Under the pieces are notes generated by a model that was given only the letters and a program-made list of their open reading frames with translations, made no database searches and was not told where the DNA came from. Below, piece by piece: positions 33,395-38,522 of a stretch of DNA of 38,522 nt. Position 1 is the first letter of the stretch; each line of letters starts with the position of its first letter. The stretch lies in assembly GCA_026393695.1 (NCBI GenBank), contig JAPKZR010000290.1:1-38522 (forward strand). The letters run 5' to 3'. The stretch is from Actinomycetota bacterium (GTDB taxonomy: Bacteria; Actinomycetota; Acidimicrobiia; Acidimicrobiales; Ilumatobacteraceae). Both the position numbers and the translations under genes were made by a program.

Positions 33395-34842
33395 CAGAGC
33401 TCGGCACCCCAATCGCGGGTCTCGAGCAGTGCCTTCACCTTGACCAAGAAGCCGGCGGCATAGGCGCCGTCGAATGCCCGATGGTCCCAGCTCATCGCGA
33501 GGTTGCCCATCGGATGAATGGCGATGCTCTCGCCACCATCTACCGAGCGCACAACCACGGGCTTACGCACGATTGCATCGGTAGACAAAATCGCCACCTG
33601 AGGCTGGTTGATGATGGCCATCGTGAGCACGCTGCCAGCGGAGCCGTTGTTGCTAATGGTGAACGTGCCGCCAGAGATCTCGTCGGGACCGAGCTTGCGA
33701 CCACGAGCTCGTGTGCCGAGATCATTGATCTCGCGAGCAATCGCGCGCAGGCGCTTGGTCTCGGCGCCACGGATAACCGGCACCAGCAGACCGCTGTAGT
33801 CGAGGTCTACGGCGATGCCGAGATCGACGAAGTTATGCACGATCAAGTTGTCGCCATCGACGGTGGCGTTGAGATGTGGAAACTCGCGCAACGCGTCGAC
33901 AACGGCGCGGGTGATAAAGCTCAGATACGTGATGCCGAAACCTTCGTCGGCTTTCCACGAGTCCTTGATCTTGTTACGTGTGGAATCGACGTTCGAGAAG
34001 TCGACCTCAACAACGCTGAATGCGTGAGGACTGACACCCTTGCTCATCACCATGTGAGCGCCAGTGAGCTTGCGAATCTTGCTGAGCTTCACGACATCGT
34101 CGCGTTCGTCGCTGACCGCCGGGGCCGGTGCTGCGACTGGAGCGGGAGCCACTGGGGCTGGAGCCACCGGAGCGGCAGCGACTGGCGCTGGCGCTGGCGT
34201 AGGAGCCGGAGCGACCGGCGCTGGCGCTGGCGCTGGAGCAGCTACCGGTGCAGGCGCCGCATTGGCTGCCATCGCATCGATGCGATCAAGCACATCTTCG
34301 CGAGTGATTCGTCCGCCAGGACCGGTGCCCACAAGCGACGCCGTATCGATGTTGTGCTCGGCCACGAGACGGCGCACCACTGGCGACAACAAGCGGTTGT
34401 CGTCGACACCGGCGGCCACAGCGGCTGCAGATGCAACTGCTGCAGCAACAGGGCTGACGGGCGCAGCGGCGGGCGCTGGGGCCACCACAGGGGCAACTGG
34501 CGCCACGGGGGCGGGCGCTGGAGGTGGGGGTGGTGGCGCCGGGACCTCAACAACTACGGGTGCAGGAGCAGGTGCTGGCGTGGGCGCCGGGGCTGGGGCA
34601 GCGCCGTCGGCTGCGCCCACCACGGCGATGATTGCTCCGACCGGAACTGTGTCGCCTTCTTGGGCGCGGATCTCAAGCAACACTCCGCTGCTTGGGGCTG
34701 GCACCTCGGTGTCGACCTTGTCGGTAGACACTTCGAACAATGGCTCATCGACTGTGACAGCGTCACCGACCTTTTTGAACCAGCGCGTGATCGTTCCCTC
34801 GGTCACTGTTTCGCCGAGTTGTGGCAACGTGATGTCAGCCAT
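33394..34842 (-). CDS. sucB: E2 dihydrolipoamide acyltransferase (2-oxoglutarate dehydrogenase type)
   Basis: 482 aa. One N-terminal lipoyl domain with the lipoylated Lys42 in STDKVDT, a long Ala/Pro-rich hinge (about 80-130), a peripheral subunit-binding domain (SPVVRRLVAEHNID...GTGPGGRITREDV), a second Ala/Pro hinge (about 200-250), and the catalytic domain ending in MSWDHRAFDGAYAAGF with the HxxxDG active site. It transfers succinyl or another acyl group to CoA in a 2-oxoacid dehydrogenase complex; sucB is the likeliest name, but pyruvate or branched-chain E2 are possible. GGAAGGA 4 nt before the ATG is its ribosome site. It lies 36 nt after lpd and overlaps lipBA by 4 nt. Confidence 0.9.
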   Translation of the reverse strand: MADITLPQLGETVTEGTITRWFKKVGDAVTVDEPLFEVSTDKVDTEVPAPSSGVLLEIRAQEGDTVPVGAIIAVVGAADGAAPAPAPTPAPAPAPVVVEVPAPPPPPPAPAPVAPVAPVVAPAPAAAPVSPVAAAVASAAAVAAGVDDNRLLSPVVRRLVAEHNIDTASLVGTGPGGRITREDVLDRIDAMAANAAPAPVAAPAPAPAPVAPAPTPAPAPVAAAPVAPAPVAPAPVAAPAPAVSDERDDVVKLSKIRKLTGAHMVMSKGVSPHAFSVVEVDFSNVDSTRNKIKDSWKADEGFGITYLSFITRAVVDALREFPHLNATVDGDNLIVHNFVDLGIAVDLDYSGLLVPVIRGAETKRLRAIAREINDLGTRARGRKLGPDEISGGTFTISNNGSAGSVLTMAIINQPQVAILSTDAIVRKPVVVRSVDGGESIAIHPMGNLAMSWDHRAFDGAYAAGFLVKVKALLETRDWGAEL

Positions 34843-34878
34843 GAAATCCTTCCAAATCCTGCATTGCGTACGTGCGAA

Positions 34879-36321
34879 TCAGCTGTTGAGACTACGCCCG
34901 GTGAGAGACAACATCGTCTCACCGAACAGCTCGCTCAGGCTGGGATGCGGCTGAATGAATTCAGCAACTTCGGCGACGGTGGCTTCCCAGTTCACGGCGA
35001 GATACCCGCCGCTGAGCTGCTCGGTCACCCATGGGCCAACCATGTGCACACCGAGCACCTGGCCGGCGCTGCCGTCGGCGTTCTTCTTGGCAACGACCTT
35101 TACTAGGCCATCAATCTCGCCGATGATCTGAGCGCGGCTGTTAGCCCTGAACTGATGCTTGCTGACCACGATCTCGAAGCCAAGGGCAATCGCCGCCTCT
35201 TCTCCGAGACCAGACCACGCAACTTCGGGGTGACAGTAAATGGCCCACGGAACCCGGTCGTAACGAATTGGCATTGGCTTCTCGCCGAGCAGATCTTTGA
35301 CCACCAAGATCGCCTCTGCGTACGCGACGTGCGCGAGTTGCGGCGTGTTGATGAGGTCGCCGATTGCGTAGACGCCGGGCTCGCCGGTGCGGCAGAACTC
35401 GTCGACCTCGACAAAGCCTCGCTCGGTGACATTGACACGGGTGGAGGTCAATCCGAGTTCGTCGGCATAGGGGCGCCGGCCAACCGACACCACAACAGCA
35501 TCGACCTCAAGGCTCTCACCCTCACCAAAGTGAACCGTGGTGCTACCACGTCCGTCGGCTGCGGTTTGCGGCGTATGCCCGTTCACAGAAACGCCGGTGC
35601 GAATGTCGATGTTCTTCTTCTTAAAGCTACGCACCACAACATTGGCAAGGTCTGCATCGAGACCCGGCAAAATCTTTGGTAGCCCCTCAAGGATGGTGAC
35701 CTGCGAACCGAGGTCGGCAAACGTAGATGCGAACTCGCAGCCGATGGCACCGCCACCGATGACAGCCAAACGCGCCGGCACGTAATCGAGCATCAGCACT
35801 TCGTCGCTGGTCATGATTGGACCACCGCGATCGAAGCCTGGGATGGTTCGCGGAACCGAACCGGCAGCCAGCACAACTGCCCGGCCCTGGGCCTGCACAG
35901 TGCCACCCTCGGCCAACGCAACAGTGACCGTGCGGTCGGCGCCAAGCGAGCCAGAGCCAAGGTAGTACGTGACCTTGCGGCTCTTGATGAGCCCGCCGAT
36001 GCCCTTGACCAAACCGTCGACGATCTTTTGCTTGCGAGCCTGAGCCACAGCAAAGTTCACGTGCGGAGCGCTGGCCTCGATGCCGAAGTCGCCGGCGTGC
36101 ACAACGTGACGATTCACCGCGGCCGTTTCGAGAAACGCCTTCGCTGGAATGCAGCCTCTGTTCAGGCAGGTGCCGCCGACAACGTCTTTCTCGACGAGTG
36201 CCACGTTGAGACCAGCCGACGCTGCATACAGCGCGGCTCCGTAGCCTCCGGGGCCTCCCCCAATAATCACGAGATCGAACTGCTCGGCCAGACCAACCAC
36301 CTCCACACGTTGCTCTCGCAC
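34879..36321 (-). CDS. lpdA: Dihydrolipoyl dehydrogenase (E3)
   Basis: 480 aa as drawn from the GTG at 36321. E3 reoxidises dihydrolipoyl groups of 2-oxoacid dehydrogenase complexes with NAD. Motifs: FAD-binding VIIGGGPGGYGAA, redox disulfide GGTCLNRGCIPAK, NAD-binding VIGGGAIGCEFAS, VYAIGDL, and the C-terminal HPSLSE His-Glu pair. The true start is uncertain. In-frame GTGs lie at 36321, 36306 and 36300, and a GGAGG (36300-36304) sits 8 nt before a CTG at 36291, which would give LAEQFDLVIIGGG, the usual N-terminus. A TACGGT box is at 36343-36348. It heads the operon lpd, E2, lipBA, M24. Confidence 0.93.
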   Translation of the reverse strand: MREQRVEVVGLAEQFDLVIIGGGPGGYGAALYAASAGLNVALVEKDVVGGTCLNRGCIPAKAFLETAAVNRHVVHAGDFGIEASAPHVNFAVAQARKQKIVDGLVKGIGGLIKSRKVTYYLGSGSLGADRTVTVALAEGGTVQAQGRAVVLAAGSVPRTIPGFDRGGPIMTSDEVLMLDYVPARLAVIGGGAIGCEFASTFADLGSQVTILEGLPKILPGLDADLANVVVRSFKKKNIDIRTGVSVNGHTPQTAADGRGSTTVHFGEGESLEVDAVVVSVGRRPYADELGLTSTRVNVTERGFVEVDEFCRTGEPGVYAIGDLINTPQLAHVAYAEAILVVKDLLGEKPMPIRYDRVPWAIYCHPEVAWSGLGEEAAIALGFEIVVSKHQFRANSRAQIIGEIDGLVKVVAKKNADGSAGQVLGVHMVGPWVTEQLSGGYLAVNWEATVAEVAEFIQPHPSLSELFGETMLSLTGRSLNS

Positions 36322-36342
36322 AGGGCGAGATCTTCGGCTGTC

Positions 36343-36348
36343 ACCGTA
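36343..36348 (-). promoter_or_regulatory. Candidate -10 box for the lpd-sucB-lipBA operon
   Basis: TACGGT on the minus strand. Transcription starting about 7 nt downstream would leave a 14-nt leader to the GTG at 36321, or 44 nt to the CTG at 36291. Confidence 0.4.
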
Positions 36349-36409
36349 GCTGTTGGGCCCTTGCGTGCCACCACATGAAGGCGTCTCAAGGGGTTGCTAG
36401 CAGTAACCC

Positions 36410-36841
36410 TTACGGCAGATCAATGTCCCAGCGCACGGCCTCTTGCGCTCGCTCGTAACGCAACACGCCTCGCTTGCTCGACGTGACGAACGCCAACACA
36501 CACGACGTTGGCTCAGCCACCTTTGTGGCACCGCACTGCGCGCCGACACTTGACGGCGCTGCCACAGGAGCAAGGTTTGCGTCGGTGCCCGAACCGAGCA
36601 CCCACGTGGTGGCCCCGTTCGGGTCGTCGGCTCCCACCAAGGTGACCGCAACGAGCATGAGATCGAGTTCGCGCTTGGCCGACACAACCGAGACCTTCAT
36701 GTCGCCGATGGTGGCGCTTTGGCCAACCGCCAGATGCGCTGGCGGGGATTTCTCGGTGATCAAAAACAGCTTGACGCTGCCAGCGAGCAAGATCACGAGC
36801 CCACACGTAACCGCAAGCAGGAGCAACGTTCGGGTCTTCAT
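36410..36841 (-). CDS. Membrane-anchored extracytoplasmic protein of unknown function
   Basis: 143 aa from the ATG at 36841. One N-terminal hydrophobic segment (TLLLLAVTCGLVILLAGSVKLFLI) anchors it, and the rest is a small beta-rich outside domain (SATIGDMKVSVVSAKRELDLMLVAVTL) with two Cys (GAQCGA, TSCVLAF) that may form a disulfide. The strand pattern resembles DUF4352-type extracellular immunoglobulin-like domains, but I cannot assign it. TAGTCT ends exactly 7 nt before the ATG. It is divergent from the UGA-containing thioredoxin gene with 61 nt between them; a disulfide client or partner role is possible but unproven. Confidence 0.75.
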   Translation of the reverse strand: MKTRTLLLLAVTCGLVILLAGSVKLFLITEKSPPAHLAVGQSATIGDMKVSVVSAKRELDLMLVAVTLVGADDPNGATTWVLGSGTDANLAPVAAPSSVGAQCGATKVAEPTSCVLAFVTSSKRGVLRYERAQEAVRWDIDLP

Positions 36842-36848
36842 CCCCCAC

Positions 36849-36854
36849 AGACTA
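36849..36854 (-). promoter_or_regulatory. Candidate -10 box for the membrane-anchored protein gene
   Basis: TAGTCT on the minus strand, 7 nt before the ATG at 36841. Confidence 0.55.
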
Positions 36855-36889
36855 CGAACCAGTGCGACCCACACCTACTCGTGCCTCGG

Positions 36890-36895
36890 TAGGGT
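36890..36895 (+). promoter_or_regulatory. Candidate -10 box for the UGA-containing thioredoxin gene
   Basis: TAGGGT ends 7 nt before the ATG at 36903, the same geometry as other leaderless genes here, and supports that ATG over the internal ATG at 36933. Confidence 0.55.
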
Positions 36896-36902
36896 TGCGC
36901 AC

Positions 36903-37442
36903 ATGGCCACCGTTTTTCTTCACCGGCGCGCGATGCGCACGGTTGCTTTGATCGCCGCTGCCGCCGCACTCACGGCGTGCGGCAGCTCCGCGAAGATCAC
37001 TACCGCCGAGCCAACAACTGTGGCCACCTCGCCATCGAGCCTGTTGACCTTCACCTCTGCCACCGTCGGCGGCGGCCAGATCGATGCTGCCTCGTTCATC
37101 GGTAAACCCGTCGCCTTTTGGTTCTGGGCCCCTGGTTGAAGCGCGTGCAACGCAGAAGCCGCCTCGGTCGAGGCGGCCAGCAAGAAGTGGGCCGACAAGA
37201 TCACGGTTGTGGGCGTGGCATGGAACGGCGACGAAGCCTCAATGCAGGCGTTCATCGACCGTCACGGCATCACCTTTGCGAACATGAATGATCAGACCGG
37301 CGAACTCTTCGCCCGTTTCGGCGTACCGGCGCAACCCGCATGGGCCTTTGTGTCGCCAAACGGAAAGGCCACCGCCTATCTTGGCGTTATGGAAGAGACA
37401 GCTCTCGACGCCGCCCTCACGAACACGATTGCAGGCAACTGA
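36903..37442 (+). CDS. Predicted selenoprotein: thioredoxin-like (TlpA/DsbF-type) lipoprotein with UxxC active site
   Basis: 179 aa if the TGA at 37137-37139 is read as selenocysteine (Sec79). The N-terminus is a lipoprotein signal (MRTVALIAAAAALTAC, Cys26 lipidated), so it acts outside the membrane. The mature part is a TlpA/DsbE/Mpt53-like thioredoxin fold: KPVAFWFWAPG, then Sec, then SACNAEAASVEAA. From memory, mycobacterial DsbF reads W-T-P-W-C-P-F-C-N-A-E-A at this place, so the TGA falls exactly on the first active-site Cys; Cys82 is the second. Downstream the fold continues with VVGVAWNGDEASMQAFIDR, NMNDQTGELFARFGVP and AQPAWAFV (cis-Pro). A GGTC-loop hairpin follows the TGA. The final TGA overlaps the next ATG by one base. 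A conventional gene call would end at 37139 or start after it. The alternative is a Cys-to-stop nonsense mutation. Confidence 0.88.
37158..37177 (+). promoter_or_regulatory. Candidate bacterial SECIS element
   Basis: A perfect 8-bp stem (GCCGCCTC, 37158-37165, with GAGGCGGC, 37170-37177) closes a GGTC tetraloop. The stem begins 18 nt and the loop 26 nt after the TGA at 37137-37139. Bacterial SECIS hairpins lie inside the coding region just after the UGA, with a G near the start of the apical loop; E. coli fdhF has GGUCU there. Spacing, stem length and loop all fit. SelB would bind this loop to deliver Sec-tRNA. Confidence 0.8.
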
Positions 37443-37798
37443 TGGGGCTTCGCGATCTCGCCCAGCGGCTCAAGTCGAAGCCCGAGCATCTTGATGCCGA
37501 ACGACTGCAACAGCGCTTCACCGATCTCAAGCTGATGCCTATCTCCGAGCTGCAGTGCCGCGTGCCTTCGCGAGTTGGCGGCGAGGTCAAGCGCATTCGG
37601 GTCGCTCCACGCAAGGGCATTCCAGCGCTCGAGATCGTGGTATCCGATGGCACGGGCGATGCCGTTGCCGTGTTCACCGGCCGACGCGCCATCCGGGGCA
37701 TCGAGCACGGTCGCGCAATGGTCATCGAAGGCGTGGCGCACGACGAGCGCGGCCGCAGAGTAATGCTCAATCCGTCGTACACGCTGATCGCAAGCTAA
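37442..37798 (+). CDS. OB-fold nucleic-acid-binding domain protein
   Basis: 118 aa from the ATG at 37442, whose A is the last base of the previous stop (TGATG), so translation is coupled to the thioredoxin gene. An N-terminal helical part (DAERLQQRFTDL) is followed by an OB-fold like the RecG wedge or aspartyl-tRNA synthetase anticodon domain: CRVPSRVGGEVKRIRVAP, ALEIVVSDGTGDAVAVFTGRR, GRAMVIEGVAHDERGRRVMLNPSY. Mycobacteria carry a similar OB protein (Rv2694c) beside the ceoB/ceoC Trk genes, which matches the TrkA gene next door. Binding to DNA or RNA is likely; the role is unknown. Confidence 0.85.
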   Translation: MGLRDLAQRLKSKPEHLDAERLQQRFTDLKLMPISELQCRVPSRVGGEVKRIRVAPRKGIPALEIVVSDGTGDAVAVFTGRRAIRGIEHGRAMVIEGVAHDERGRRVMLNPSYTLIAS

Positions 37799-37848
37799 GG
37801 CACAACGACCGCTTCTTTGCCGCACCAACTTGAGCGGCGATGCGGCGC

Positions 37849-38520
37849 CTATTCGGCGATGAGAATACGACGAACGTCGGTCTCGCTGTCGCCGGTAACC
37901 AACACGATCACTTCGTCGCCGGCGCGCAGCACGGTGTCGCCGCGCGGATGCACCATGTGGTCGTGACGCAAGATGGCCACCACGGTGGCATCGCGAGGAA
38001 ACCCAAGTGCAGTGATCTCTTTGTCGACGGCTGGCGAGTCGGCCGCCAAGGTGACCTCGGCCAATTTGGCCTTGCCGCCCTCGAACGACAGCAGTCGCAC
38101 GAACGAACCCACAGCAACCGCCTCTTGCACCAAGCCAGTGATGAGGTGCGGCGTCGACACCGAAACGTCGCCACCCCACATCTCATTGAACATCCACGCG
38201 TTGTTGGGGTTGTTCACCCGAGCCACCACTCGGGGCACACCAAACTCTTGCTTCGACAACAACGACACAACCAAGTTGTCTTCGTCGTCGCCGGTAACGG
38301 CTGCGACAACATCGCAGTCAGACAGGCCAACAGCTTTCAGCGCACCGAGGTCGCAACCGTCGCCCTGCACCCACGAAACGCCGGCAAGCTTTTCGGCCTT
38401 CTGATACTGCTTGAACACCCGAGGGTCATTGTCCAAAATCACCACGGTGTGGCCCGAGCTGCCGAGCTGCTCGGCGATGAACCGACCGACGCTTCCGCCG
38501 CCAACGATCACTGCTTTCAT
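37849..38520 (-). CDS. TrkA-type potassium uptake regulator (RCK protein)
   Basis: 223 aa, complete, starting at the ATG 38520 two bases from the window edge. The N-terminal RCK_N Rossmann domain has VIVGGGSVGRFIAEQL, VILDNDPRVF and QGDGCDLGALKAVGLSDCDVVAAVTGDDEDN, which bind NAD(H) or ATP. The RCK_C domain (about 135-223) ends GDTVLRAGDEVIVLVTGDSE. It gates a Trk/Ktr potassium channel from the cytoplasmic side. It equals the CeoC/TrkA type of actinobacteria; a second TrkA is often encoded just upstream, and the TCATGA at the edge is compatible with an overlapping stop of such a gene outside the window. Confidence 0.93.
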   Translation of the reverse strand: MKAVIVGGGSVGRFIAEQLGSSGHTVVILDNDPRVFKQYQKAEKLAGVSWVQGDGCDLGALKAVGLSDCDVVAAVTGDDEDNLVVSLLSKQEFGVPRVVARVNNPNNAWMFNEMWGGDVSVSTPHLITGLVQEAVAVGSFVRLLSFEGGKAKLAEVTLAADSPAVDKEITALGFPRDATVVAILRHDHMVHPRGDTVLRAGDEVIVLVTGDSETDVRRILIAE

Positions 38521-38522
38521 GA

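Noticed and set aside
34100-34600. Repetitive GGAGC/GGCGC-type tracts that look like tandem repeats
   Set aside because: They simply encode the two Ala/Pro hinges of the E2 protein, a normal feature of the family.
33295-35106. A 603-codon plus-strand frame opposite the E2 gene
   Set aside because: It contains long Trp/Arg/Ser/Gly low-complexity runs that are the mirror of the Ala/Pro hinge of E2.
36903-37139. The UGA gene as a simple 78-residue lipoprotein, or as a pseudogene with a nonsense mutation
   Set aside because: The downstream frame keeps full thioredoxin homology, a SECIS-like hairpin and a coupled next gene, and SelD is encoded nearby. The nonsense option is not excluded but is less likely.
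37799-37848. Possible terminator between the OB-fold gene and trkA
   Set aside because: Only short GCCGC/GCGGC arms were found with long loops; not convincing.
1-38522. CRISPR arrays, tRNA or rRNA genes, insertion sequences, prophage
   Set aside because: No regularly spaced repeats, cloverleaf structures, transposases or integrases were seen; the only exact direct repeat noticed is the 41-bp duplication.

Overview
The window is high-GC, gene-dense DNA that looks like an actinobacterium. The best guess is class Acidimicrobiia, an aquatic Ilumatobacter-type relative; this is inferred from gene content and style and was not tested by any search. Supporting traits are an F420-type LLM oxidoreductase, a DUF35/thiolase pair, an OB-fold/TrkA neighbourhood like that of mycobacteria, and many starts that lie about 7 nt after a TANNNT box, as in leaderless actinobacterial genes. 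No rRNA, tRNA, CRISPR array or insertion sequence was seen. No gene-free stretch exceeds 300 bases; the longest is the 266 nt at 303-568.

Layout. 1-302: 5' end of an amidohydrolase (minus). 569-2905: DEAD-box RNA helicase with a very long RGG-like tail. 2935-9688: a tightly overlapping five-gene minus-strand operon (SWIM zinc finger, DUF5691, MoxR-type AAA+ ATPase, DUF5682, VWA), resembling E. coli yehLMPQ. 9734-12724: amine oxidase, RNase HII and SelD (minus). SelD is divergent from a MOSC protein (12749-13519), and their promoter boxes share two bases. 13530-17778: secernin-like hydrolase, an unrecognised protein, GpsA and a kinase-fold protein (minus). 17835-18068: a possible small protein. 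18076-19910: LLM oxidoreductase and acyl-CoA thioesterase (minus). 20021-22801: amidase and MFS transporter (plus). 22805-24743: acyl-CoA dehydrogenase and a membrane protein (minus). 24818-25438: lipoprotein. 25448-27201: a D-aminoacylase-like gene broken by an exact 41-bp tandem duplication. 27307-28986: DUF35 protein and SCP2-type thiolase (plus). 29063-36321: carotenoid oxygenase, M24 peptidase, a fused LipB-LipA protein, E2 acyltransferase and dihydrolipoyl dehydrogenase (minus). 36410-38520: a membrane-anchored protein, a thioredoxin-like lipoprotein with an in-frame UGA, an OB-fold protein and TrkA.

The most exciting item is at 36903-37442. It is a TlpA/DsbF-like secreted thioredoxin lipoprotein in which the first cysteine of the CxxC motif is encoded by TGA (37137-37139), giving UxxC. 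Eighteen bases downstream is a perfect 8-bp hairpin with a GGTC loop, matching a bacterial SECIS element. The frame stays open to a stop that overlaps the next gene. The same window encodes SelD (selenide, water dikinase), which makes the selenium donor for selenocysteine. Together this predicts an unannotated extracytoplasmic selenoprotein that standard gene callers would split or truncate.

Functional links. Lpd, E2 and LipB-LipA form one operon that makes the lipoate cofactor, attaches it to the E2 and reoxidises it. LLM, thioesterase, ACAD, DUF35 and thiolase suggest lipid or acyl-CoA metabolism. The SWIM/MoxR/VWA operon is probably one ATP-driven complex of unknown substrate.
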